From Cyanobacteria bacterium SBLK (GTDB taxonomy: Bacteria > Cyanobacteriota > Cyanobacteriia > Cyanobacteriales > Spirulinaceae): a DNA stretch of 64,000 nucleotides. The DNA is taken from positions 62,001-126,000 of the forward strand of contig JAGHZQ010000080.1 in assembly GCA_017746715.1 (NCBI GenBank). Reading direction: 5' to 3'. Position numbers and translations under genes: made by a program. The notes below the pieces were generated by a model. It had not been told where the DNA came from, did not search any database, and worked only from the letters and a program-made list of their open reading frames with translations. Positions 41,639-51,200 of this stretch are shown here, piece by piece; the stretch's first letter is position 1; the number at the start of each line of letters is the position of its first letter.

Positions 41639-44600
41639 ACGCAGATCGATCGAGTTTTTGCTGGCAGCGTTCTAAATAAATATGCACGACGCGATCTTGA
41701 GGAAAAAATTTGAGGCAAGTTTTGAGCAGTTCGATCGCTTTTTCGTAATCTTCGAGAAAATATTGTAAGAGTGCCTGTTCGAATAAATTCTTGGTCGATC
41801 GCTTTTTCTCCTGGATATCTGGCGGATCGGCATCAAAGACTTCTAACACGGAAATGGGTTGACTCATCCCTTTAACGAGAACGCGATCGAGCAGGCGAAT
41901 TTTGTACTTTTCGGGATGCTCGAGTTTTAAAAAAGTATTATGAGAAATTAGTAATGGCGTTTGGTAAACTTTAGTCAATCCTTCAACTCGAGAAGCTAAA
42001 TTCACGGCATCGCTGATCACCGTGCCATCCATGCGCTCTTCGCCGCCTACCGTTCCCATCATCAATAACCCGGTATTAATACCAATTCCCACGCGAATTT
42101 CAAAGGGATATTCGCCTTTTAAATTGCTTTGGGATAGTTTCTCCAGCATGGCAATGCCAGCATCGAGAGCATCGTCGGCACTGCCACTAAATAATGCCAT
42201 AATCCCATCGCCAATATATTTATCGATAAAACCATGATTGGTTTTAATTTGCGGCTCCATTTCCGAAAAATATTGATTGATAAACTTGAAATTTTCAGTC
42301 AGGCTTAAAGATTCAGAAATTGTTGTGAAATCACGAATATCGGCAAATAGAACCGACATTTCTCGCGAGATCGCATCTCCCAACTCGACATCTAAAATAC
42401 TGCTCTTTTGTAAGGCTTGAAGAAATTCCTTAGGAACAAACTTATTATAAGCGCGATCGATTTGAATTAATTGTAATTGAGTTTTAATGCGAGCGAGTAA
42501 CTCTTGTTGTAAAATAGGCTTGGTTAAATAATCATTCGCACCTACTTCTAATCCTTGGACTAAATCGGAAATTTGATTTTTTGCCGTAATAAGAATAATC
42601 GGAAGTTCGTTTAAATGCCACGATTCCCGGAGTTTTTCTGCCAGTTCGTAACCGGAAATATCTGGCATCATGACATCCAGTAAAATCAGATCGGGATGCC
42701 AATCGCTAGCGATAATTTCTAAGGCTGCTGTCGCATTCATAGCGGAGGCGATCGCATAATTCTCCCCGGATAAAAAGTTTTGTAGCACTTGCAGATTTAC
42801 GGGTTCGTCGTCAACCATTAAAATTTTAAATTCCGGTGCTTTTTCCTCAAAAGAAGTTAACGGAATAGTTTCCTCGAACGAGTCCAAATCTGTTGGTGTA
42901 ATAGCAGGCTGAGAAAGTAGGAAAGTTTCTTGAATTTCCCGAGGGCGATCGCGAGACATTTGTTGCGAAATGGGTAAAGTAAAGGTAAAACTCGAACCTA
43001 CCCCAACTTCAGATTTCACGTTAATTTCTCCTTCGTGTAACTCAACCAATTTCTTGGTCACGGCCAGCCCTAAACCCGTGCCGCTATAACTCCGAGAAAT
43101 CGAGCCATCTGCCTGTTCGAAGGCTTCAAAAATACGCTCTAATTTTTCTTCTGGAATGCCAATCCCCGTATCCGTTACCGTCACGGCTAAAAGCTCGAAT
43201 TCGCGAATTTCTGCGGTAATACCTACTGTCCCGGATTGCGTAAATTTAATTGCATTCCCGATTAAATTATAAAAAATTTGTTCCAAGCGATTTTCATCGG
43301 CAAGAACCCAAGGAATATCCTCGGTAAGGCGATCGTCAATTTGAATATCTTTGTTGCCGATTAATGTTGGTGCAACCGCCAAAACTCGCGCTAAAACCCG
43401 ACGTAAATCCAGCGATCGCAACTGCAACTGTAACGTTTTGCGGCGCAACTTGGCAAAATCTAAAATATCGTCGATCAAACTCGACAAACGGCGGCCGCTT
43501 TTGGCAATAATCTCGATATTTTCCCGCGTGTCTGAGGTTAAATTGGCGTTTTTACTGCCTAACAAAAATTCGGCGATACCGATAATTCCGTGTAAAGGCG
43601 TGCGGAGTTCGTGGGAGGTATTGGCCAAAAATTCATCCTTAAGGCGATCGAGTTGTTTTAATTCTTCATTGGCAAAAGATAATTCGGCCGTGCGTTCTGC
43701 CACAGTTTGTTCTAAATTCAAATTGAGATCTTGCAACTGTTGGGCATACCCTTCAACAGAATCCATGACCTGATTGTAACGGAAGGCAATGTAACCGACC
43801 TCTGTAAAGGGTTCAAAAGGTACCCGCAGGCTTAAATCTTGCGTTTTTGCCTGTTGTTCCATGACCCAAAACAAGTCGTGAAGTTCGGTTTTTGCCTGAT
43901 GTTCCGAGACATTTAAACCGATCTCCTCCTCCTCTAAAGAAACTCTTAAAGGAAAGATGCGATTGATAATCCAAAGAATGAGAAACGTTAACCCAAATGC
44001 CCAAATAAAGGCCATGCTAACCCCGAAGACTTGCACCCCCAGTTGTTGATATCGCGTTAATCCTGTCGCTAAAACCTCGGGGTTGCCAAATAAAGCCACT
44101 GAGATCGTTCCCCAAACCCCGGCCGCGCCGTGAATGGCAACGGCATCCACTGCATCGTCGATTTGCCACCGCTCCAACCAATAAACTGCGAATAACATCA
44201 CCCCCGACCCCACAAAACCAATAATCACCGACTCTACTGCCGTCACGGCGAAACAAGGGGCAGTTATCGCTACCAAACCCGCGATCGAGCCATCAATTAA
44301 AGATTCAACTGTGGGAATGCGATCGCGCTTCCAAGTAATGGCACCGGCTGCCAGCATTCCACTCGCCCCGGCAAGAATCGTATTGGCAATAATCCCTGGA
44401 ACTCGCATGTCAAGAGCGAGGGTGCTGCCCCCATTAAACCCCATCCAACCCAACCAGAGTAAAAGCGTTCCCAAAACGGAAAAAGGCAAATTAGAACCGC
44501 CAATGCGATGAGATTTTTGGCGAGAAAAACGACCCGATCGCGGGCCCACTACCAATAAAGCCGCTAACGACACCCAACCGCCGATGCCGTGAACGACAGT

Positions 44601-45074
44601 AGAGCCGGCAAAATCGATAAATCCCATGCGTCCCAACCAGCCCAAAGGATTGCCAATATCCGCCCCGTTCCAAACCCAATGACCGAAAAGAGGGTAAATC
44701 CCGCCGGAAATGAGGATGGATATAATCAGATAGGCCTGAAATTTCAAACGTTCTGCCACAGCACCGGAAACAATGGTCGTTGCCGTCCCGCAAAACATTG
44801 CTTGGAACAGGAAAAAAGCCGCCAGCCACGGTAAAGATTCAAAGGAGGGGAAAAAATCGCGATCGCCGATCCATCCTCCCCAAGAACGACCGAACATCAA
44901 CGCATAGCCAAATGCCCAAAATAACAAAAAAGAGATGCCAAAATCGACGAGGTTTTTGACTGCAACATTAATACTATTTTTCGAGCGAGTAAGTCCGGAC
45001 TCCAGACACATAAATCCGGGCTGCATCAAGAATACCAAGCCCCCACAGCCTAGCAGCCAAGCAATATCCCCCAT
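41637..45074 (-). CDS. Ammonium channel - histidine kinase - receiver - class III cyclase fusion
   Basis: One 1145-aa frame with no interruption. Residues 1-375 are a full Amt channel: pore Asp154, twin His162 and His315, gate Phe94 and Phe213, and the HWVW turn. Residues 395-445 read as a HAMP-like helix pair (DLSLRVPFEPFTEVG). Residues 470-700 are HisKA-HATPase (His488 in TSHELRTPLHG; NLIGNAIKFT; DTGIGIPEE; GTGLGLAVTK). Residues 748-870 are a receiver (Asp800). Residues 905-1080 are a class III cyclase with metal Asp912 and Asp956, Lys952, Asp1022, Asn1025 and Arg1029, a set typical of adenylate cyclase. A TPR-like tail ends it. Predicted: an inner-membrane ammonium sensor with cAMP output. 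Transport may be retained. It is transcribed alone. Confidence 0.9.
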   Translation of the reverse strand: MGDIAWLLGCGGLVFLMQPGFMCLESGLTRSKNSINVAVKNLVDFGISFLLFWAFGYALMFGRSWGGWIGDRDFFPSFESLPWLAAFFLFQAMFCGTATTIVSGAVAERLKFQAYLIISILISGGIYPLFGHWVWNGADIGNPLGWLGRMGFIDFAGSTVVHGIGGWVSLAALLVVGPRSGRFSRQKSHRIGGSNLPFSVLGTLLLWLGWMGFNGGSTLALDMRVPGIIANTILAGASGMLAAGAITWKRDRIPTVESLIDGSIAGLVAITAPCFAVTAVESVIIGFVGSGVMLFAVYWLERWQIDDAVDAVAIHGAAGVWGTISVALFGNPEVLATGLTRYQQLGVQVFGVSMAFIWAFGLTFLILWIINRIFPLRVSLEEEEIGLNVSEHQAKTELHDLFWVMEQQAKTQDLSLRVPFEPFTEVGYIAFRYNQVMDSVEGYAQQLQDLNLNLEQTVAERTAELSFANEELKQLDRLKDEFLANTSHELRTPLHGIIGIAEFLLGSKNANLTSDTRENIEIIAKSGRRLSSLIDDILDFAKLRRKTLQLQLRSLDLRRVLARVLAVAPTLIGNKDIQIDDRLTEDIPWVLADENRLEQIFYNLIGNAIKFTQSGTVGITAEIREFELLAVTVTDTGIGIPEEKLERIFEAFEQADGSISRSYSGTGLGLAVTKKLVELHEGEINVKSEVGVGSSFTFTLPISQQMSRDRPREIQETFLLSQPAITPTDLDSFEETIPLTSFEEKAPEFKILMVDDEPVNLQVLQNFLSGENYAIASAMNATAALEIIASDWHPDLILLDVMMPDISGYELAEKLRESWHLNELPIILITAKNQISDLVQGLEVGANDYLTKPILQQELLARIKTQLQLIQIDRAYNKFVPKEFLQALQKSSILDVELGDAISREMSVLFADIRDFTTISESLSLTENFKFINQYFSEMEPQIKTNHGFIDKYIGDGIMALFSGSADDALDAGIAMLEKLSQSNLKGEYPFEIRVGIGINTGLLMMGTVGGEERMDGTVISDAVNLASRVEGLTKVYQTPLLISHNTFLKLEHPEKYKIRLLDRVLVKGMSQPISVLEVFDADPPDIQEKKRSTKNLFEQALLQYFLEDYEKAIELLKTCLKFFPQDRVVHIYLERCQQKLDRSA

Positions 45075-45160
45075 AGTTTTTTAGCACTCTCGATGTTGTT
45101 TAAATGGATTAAGTTCGCTATTACAGTATAGTCTTCCAATTTGAGAAATCCGGAAAGTTT

Positions 45161-46114
45161 ATGAGAGTGTTCCCCTTCAAAAAAGTATTCTTACTGGCCA
45201 AAACGATCGCGAACCGAATCAATCTCAAATCTTTCTGCGCGATCGCCGCGATCTCGATTGGTGGAGTGGCAATACCAGTCGATCTGGCTCGGTCAAATTT
45301 TCCCTGGCCTCGCGATTGTCCCTATTGCAATTTTCAAGGAGCTAACCTTAGAGGGATTGACAGTCGCGGCACGTCTTTGAATTGGCAAGGCGCGGATCTC
45401 GACAATGCCGATCTCTCTCAGGCCAATTTGCAGGGGATTAACCTGACCGACGCCAATCTCAGTCACGTTCGGCTTGTGGGTACAAATTTGCAAAATGCCA
45501 ATCTAACCGGCGCAAATTTAACCGAGGCTGTTTTGCATGGAACGATCTTAAAGGGGGCAAATTTTAGCAACGCGATTCTGACTGGGGCGAGTTTGCTAGC
45601 CGTCTCCGCGGAAGCCGGACAATTTCAAAACTCGGATTTGAGTGAATCTCGCTGGCAAAATGTCTATTTGGGAGGCGCAAATTTACAAGAAGTCAATCTA
45701 GTTCGCGCGAGTTTGCAAAATGTCGATCTCGTTGCTGCAAATTTAATAGAGGTCGATCTAACAGAGGCGAATTTTAGGGGTGTCAAATTGAGGAATGCCA
45801 ACTTATCGGGTGCAAACTTGAGTTATGCCGACTTGAGCGGGACGAGTTTGGTAGAAACTGATTTATCTGGAAGTCTCTTACAAGAAACAAATCTGGCAGC
45901 AGCCGATCTAACCCTCGCCAATTTAACTCGAGCGGACTTACAACGGAGCAATCTGGAAAATGCCAACCTCGATCGCGCTATCCTGCGAGATGCCAACCTC
46001 ATCGGAGTCAATCTCCAAAGGGCGTATTTGCTCGATACTGACTTGTGCGGTGTTATTATCTCTGAGGAGGGAGAAATCCACAAATTAGATGGAGCTATGT
46101 TAAACTGCGAATAA
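45161..46114 (+). CDS. Exported pentapeptide-repeat protein
   Basis: A 317-aa protein. A basic and hydrophobic N-terminus (residues 1-44, FCAIAAISIGGVAIPVDLA) looks like a signal peptide. CPYCNFQGANLRGID follows, with a CxxC near residue 50, then about 45 pentapeptide units of the A(D/N)LxX type forming a right-handed quadrilateral helix. Repeats of this kind mediate protein contacts, and the function is not otherwise predictable. It diverges from the Amt-fusion gene (86-bp gap), so the two may share regulation. The CxxC is unusual in this family. Confidence 0.82.
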   Translation: MRVFPFKKVFLLAKTIANRINLKSFCAIAAISIGGVAIPVDLARSNFPWPRDCPYCNFQGANLRGIDSRGTSLNWQGADLDNADLSQANLQGINLTDANLSHVRLVGTNLQNANLTGANLTEAVLHGTILKGANFSNAILTGASLLAVSAEAGQFQNSDLSESRWQNVYLGGANLQEVNLVRASLQNVDLVAANLIEVDLTEANFRGVKLRNANLSGANLSYADLSGTSLVETDLSGSLLQETNLAAADLTLANLTRADLQRSNLENANLDRAILRDANLIGVNLQRAYLLDTDLCGVIISEEGEIHKLDGAMLNCE

Positions 46115-46182
46115 AAAATTGATAGCAAACAATACTTCGATTTCGCTCAGTGCAGGCAAACAACTAATAACTAATAACCAAT

Positions 46183-47931
46183 ATGCTTAATCCCAGACTC
46201 AAAAAATTATTAACTTATCTTCGTCCTCACTGGCGACAAGTTGCCTTGGGCATTGTCTCGCTATTAATTGTTAATGTTATCGGGGTTTATATTCCTCTAT
46301 TAATTCGCGATGCGATTGATAGCCTTTCAGGGACATTACAATTCAAGACGATTTTAGGCTATGTTTTTTCCATCGTTGCTTTTGCCTCAATCATGTGGTT
46401 TATCCGCATGACTTCAAGAGTTACCATGTTTGGGGTCGGGCGTCAAGTAGAATTCGATCTCAAACAGCGTATTTTTCAACATTTATTAAAACTACAGCCC
46501 TCTTATTTTGCCCTGAACTCAATTGGCGATCTCATGAATCGTGCCACTAGCGATGTCGATAATATTCGTCGTTTGTTGGGGTTTGCTGTTTTGAGCTTAG
46601 CGAATACAATTTTTGCCTATTGTTTTACTTTGCCTGTCATGCTTGGCATTCATGTCAGTCTGACATTATTAGCGCTAGCAATTTATCCATTAATGTTAAT
46701 TGCCGTCCAATTATTTAGTAATAAACTGAGAAACGAACAAAAAGACGTACAAGAAAATCTTTCCGATCTGAGTCAATTGATTCAAGAAGATATGAGTGGC
46801 ATTGCCCTGATTAAAATCTATGCTCAAGAACTCAATGAAATTCTTGCCTTTAAAGGTAAAAATCGGAATCTCTTAGAAGCGAATTTAAAGTTAGCCAGAA
46901 CGCGGAATTTACTTTTCCCAATTATTGAAGGATTGGTTTATATTTCTTTATTAATTCTCTTGTGGTTGGGAACGGGAGCGATCGGACAGGAGGAAATCTC
47001 AATCGGGGATTTTGTTGCCTTAATTATTTTTGTGGAACGGTTGGTTTTTCCAACAGCTCTATTAGGATTTACAATTACGGCCTATCAACGAGGAGAAGTG
47101 AGCATCGATCGCATCGAATCGATTTTAACGGCTTCTCCTTCGATTCAAGATGAAGAAGGGGCAACGGTTTTACCTCCAGAATTAGTAGAAGGAAAAATTA
47201 GCGTGCAAAATTTGACTTTTGTTTATCCGGGGGGGGTTCGCCCCGCTTTAAAAGATATTAATTTTGTTATCGAACCGGGAGAAACAATCGCCGTTGTCGG
47301 ACCGATCGGTTCGGGAAAATCCACCCTTGCCAATGTTTTACCGCGCTTATTAGATATCGAACCCGAACGAGTTTTTTTAGATGGCTGCGATGTGACGCAA
47401 CTGCGTTTAAAAGATTTGCGCGAAGCGATCGCCTACGTTCCTCAAGATAGTTTTCTCTTCAGTACATTTATTAAAAATAATATTCGCTATGGCGATCCCT
47501 TAGCAGAACAATTAGAGGTTGAAGATGCCGCCAAACAGGCACAAATTCACCCAGAAATTCTCAATTTTCCCCGCCAATACGATACCCTTGTCGGAGAGCG
47601 CGGCATTACTTTATCCGGGGGACAGCGACAGCGCGCATCTCTCGCTCGCGCCCTCATTGTCGAAGCGCCCGTGTTAATTTTAGATGATGCCCTCTCGAGC
47701 GTAGACAATCAAACCGCAACCGAGATTCTGGGATTGCTCAAAAGCGAGGCTAACGATCGCACGGTCATCTTTATTTCCCATCAGCTTTCTGCTGCGGCAA
47801 CTGCCGATCGAATTTTTGTGATGAACGAAGGAGAAATCGTCCAGATCGGGGCTCACGGACAACTGATCGAACAACCGGGTTTATATCAACATCTTTGGAA
47901 ACAACAGCAATTGGAAAAGGCGGTGCTTTAA
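46183..47931 (+). CDS. ABC exporter half, probably the degenerate subunit of a heterodimer
   Basis: A 582-aa exporter. Residues 1-310 hold six membrane helices of type I ABC exporters (MsbA/BmrA-like). Residues 335-570 are the ATPase: Walker A GPIGSGKSTL (about 375), Q-loop VPQDSFLFS, signature LSGGQRQRASLARAL, Walker B LILDDALSSVD and H-loop ISHQ. The residue after the Walker B Asp is Asp where active sites have Glu (LILDEAT), as in the degenerate subunits of BmrCD and TM287/288. It probably works with a second half-transporter not in this window. The substrate (lipid, drug or peptide) is unknown. Confidence 0.85.
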   Translation: MLNPRLKKLLTYLRPHWRQVALGIVSLLIVNVIGVYIPLLIRDAIDSLSGTLQFKTILGYVFSIVAFASIMWFIRMTSRVTMFGVGRQVEFDLKQRIFQHLLKLQPSYFALNSIGDLMNRATSDVDNIRRLLGFAVLSLANTIFAYCFTLPVMLGIHVSLTLLALAIYPLMLIAVQLFSNKLRNEQKDVQENLSDLSQLIQEDMSGIALIKIYAQELNEILAFKGKNRNLLEANLKLARTRNLLFPIIEGLVYISLLILLWLGTGAIGQEEISIGDFVALIIFVERLVFPTALLGFTITAYQRGEVSIDRIESILTASPSIQDEEGATVLPPELVEGKISVQNLTFVYPGGVRPALKDINFVIEPGETIAVVGPIGSGKSTLANVLPRLLDIEPERVFLDGCDVTQLRLKDLREAIAYVPQDSFLFSTFIKNNIRYGDPLAEQLEVEDAAKQAQIHPEILNFPRQYDTLVGERGITLSGGQRQRASLARALIVEAPVLILDDALSSVDNQTATEILGLLKSEANDRTVIFISHQLSAAATADRIFVMNEGEIVQIGAHGQLIEQPGLYQHLWKQQQLEKAVL

Positions 47932-48267
47932 TCAGTCACCACCTCACCCGTCACCAATTATCAATCGGCACGACGAGAAATTGACGAAGAAGCGAGATTG
48001 ACAGATAGTGAGAGAAGACAAAATACAAATTTAGCGTTCTCTTTCAATCGAAATCGCATTTTGTCAAAACCTTGCTTTTGTCAGTTTTTGGTAAGTTTCC
48101 TTAAGATTTGTAGAAATATTGCAACGATCTCTCATCAGTTTTAAAAACGATCGTGCGAGTAAACTGAGAAACGATTGAGAAACAACCTTCACGGGTTTTT
48201 CACAATTCTTTCGTAAACTATAAATTGAGATTATCTTGCTTCGATAGTGTGGCAAATAGTGAAGGCA
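47932..48267. other. Intergenic region upstream of the giant kinase gene
   Basis: About 336 bp without a credible gene. TTTTGTCA-type repeats (near 48060 and 48077) and AT-rich sequence suggest regulatory DNA. TATAAA at about 48222 could be a -10 element, but its -35 is not clear. A GTG at 48247 precedes the preferred ATG. Confidence 0.35.
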
Positions 48268-51200
48268 ATGCTCAACACAACGACAGCCAAAAGAGCCATT
48301 AAACTTTTATTATTGGGAGAGCGGTCAAACGATCGCAACTCAGTCCATCGATGGTTCGCTGACACTCAGCACGAGATCGAGCCAACTCGGGCGGATAGTA
48401 TGGCGACGGCCAAAATTTGCATGAGGAAAGAAACGTTTGATGTCGTTGCCCTCAAACTCTCCTCGGACGATCGCCAAGCAAACCTGCGAGAAATGACCCG
48501 CTATTTTACCTCCGAGCCAGAAAATGGCTTACAGGCAAGTCCCCTCGCTCGTTCGTTACCTCCCCTCATTCTCTTGAGCGATCGTGACGATCCCGAACTA
48601 GCCGTGCGTGCAATGGAGATGGGAGTCCAAGATTTTTTAGTCGTTTCGCAAATCGATCGCCGCCACTTTTTACGCGCCCTTCGCCATGCTTGCTTTCGCC
48701 ATAGGGCATCCCTCTCGCAGGAGAGCCCCCCGAGGGAATCGAGACAAGAATTCACGATGCAAATTCTCAATGCGATCGCAGACCCCGTTTTTGTCAAAAA
48801 TCGACAAAATCATTATATTGCCGTCAATGATGCCTATTGTCAGTGGCAGGGAAAACCCCGAGAAGAAATTATTGGCAAATCTCCAACCGATTTTTTTACC
48901 CCAGAAGAAGTTGAATTTTTTGCCAGACAAGATGCAGCCGTTTGGCAGAGTGGAATCTCTCGAACCTGCGAGCGAACTTGCCAAGATTCTGTCGGCAAGA
49001 TCCATTTTTTAGCAACCAAGGTCAGTGTTTTTACAGATGAGTGGGGTGAAAAACGCTTGGTTGGCATCATTCGCGATGTCAGCGAACAATATCGCGATCG
49101 CGATCGCGCCCACCATTCGGAATCTTTGTTAAATAATATTCTCAATACCATTCCCGATCCCATTTTTGTCAAAGACGAGGAGCATCGCTGGATAGTTCTC
49201 AACGATGCTTGCTGCAATCTCATCGGACACTCGCGATCGACGGCGATCGGCAAATCCGATTATGATTTTTTCCCCCAAGACGAAGCCGATGTTTTTTGGG
49301 AAAAAGACGAATGGGTATTCCAAACGGGACAAAGCAATGAAAATGAAGAATCCGTCACCGATGGAGACGGCATTCAGCGCACGATCTCGACCAAAAAAAG
49401 TGCCTTTACGAGTGCTGATGGAACAAAAGTTTTAGTGGGTTGCATTCGGGATATTACAGAACAAAAACAACAGGCAGCCCTCGGATGGAAACGCGAACGC
49501 TACCTCGCGGCTTTAGTCAAAATTCAGCAAAAACTTTTGGGCTGTCAGAATCCTCGCACCTGCTATAACGAAATCCTCCGCATTCTCGGCACGATTTCGG
49601 GGGCATCCCGAGTCTATTTATTTGAAAATCACTATAGCGACGAACAAGATCTGCTCATGAGTCAAAAAGCCGAATGGTGCGCCCCAGACATTCGTGCCGA
49701 AGTCGATAATCCAATCTATCAAAATCTCCCCTACAAAGACTTTAGCCCCGAATTTGCCCGCATCCTCGTTCGCGGCGAAATCATTTCCGACTGGGTGGCA
49801 AACTTGGCCAGTCCCATGAAAGAGATTCTGAGCGAACAAAATATTCTCTCGATCTTGGTTTTGCCGTTGCGAGTTAATGATGCGTTTTTTGGTTTTATTG
49901 GGTTCGATAACTGCGTCGAAGCCCGAGCTTGGGACGCAGCAGAAGTTTCCTTGCTACAATCTGCGGCAGTATCCATCTCCCTCGCCCAACAGCAATGGCA
50001 AGCAGAAATTGCCCGCAAAGAGAGCGAAGAACGCTATCGCTGCATTGTGGAAACTGCCAATGAAGGTATCGTTCTTATCGATTTGCAAGGACGCATCGAT
50101 TTTGCCAATCAACGCGCGGCAACCATGCTCGGGTATGATATGGGAGAGGTTATGGGTCGAAGCAGCACGGACTTGTTCGGCCGAGAAATGCAGGACGCTC
50201 TGAGGCGAATGCAAAAACAGCGTCAAAGTCTCGATTCCGAACAATACGATCTGAAATTAACTCATCGTTCGGGAAAATCCGTTTGGGTGATGATTTCGGC
50301 CTCTCCTCTCTGGGATGAGGGGGAATTTCTCGGTTTCTTGGGCATGATGACGGATATTACCCAGCGCAAAAAAGCCGAAGCCGATCGCGATCGCTTTTTC
50401 ACCCTCTCGGCAGATATGCTCTGCATTACCGGATTTGATGGCTATTTTAAGCGCCTCAATCCGGCTTGGTGCGAGATTTTAGGACACCCCCGAGAAACCC
50501 TCTTGAATCGGCCCTATCTTGAATTCATCCATCCCGAAGATCGCGACAAAACCATAGCCGAAGCGGAACATCTCGCCTCGGGAGGGACATCGAACATCCA
50601 TTTTCAAAATCGCTATCGCCACGTCAGCGGAGAATATAAATGGTTGGAATGGCGTTCGACAGCTTACCTCGAAGAAGGACTCATCTATGCCGTCGCTCGA
50701 GATATCACCTCAGAAAAAGCTATTGAAGCCGATCTGCGAGAAAGTACCCAACGACTGGCAGAAGCTCAAAAAGTCGCCCATGTGGGAGATTGGGAAATCG
50801 ATCTCATCTCCGGGGCCATTACTTGGTCTAAGGAAATGTTTCGCATTTATGGATTGGACAAAATCCCCCGAGAAAAGAAATCGCCATGGGAATTCAATTC
50901 TGCTTCGACGATTATCGGACAAGAATATTGGCAATACATTCATCCCGACGATCGCGCCGCCGATCGGCAAGCCAGACAAAGGGCGATCGTCACGGGAGAA
51001 CCTTACGAAATCGAACAGCGCATTCAACGCCCCGACGGAGAAATGCGCCATTTGCTCCTGCGGGGAAAACCCGTTACCAACGACACCGGACAGGTCGTGC
51101 GTCTCTTTGGAACCGCTTTAGATATTAGCGATCGCAAACAAATCGAGCAACAATTGCACTGGCAAGAAGCCCTGTTGCGATCGATGGCGGATGCCTCCCC

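Noticed and set aside
43351..43773. 140-codon plus frame antisense to the Amt-fusion kinase domain
   Set aside because: Lies wholly opposite conserved HisKA/HATPase coding sequence; composition fits a shadow frame.
41637..45074. Possibility that the Amt fusion is an artefact joining two genes
   Set aside because: The frame is continuous through a HAMP-like linker and coiled coil that make structural sense; no internal stop or start-like ribosome site separates the parts. It remains worth checking in reads.
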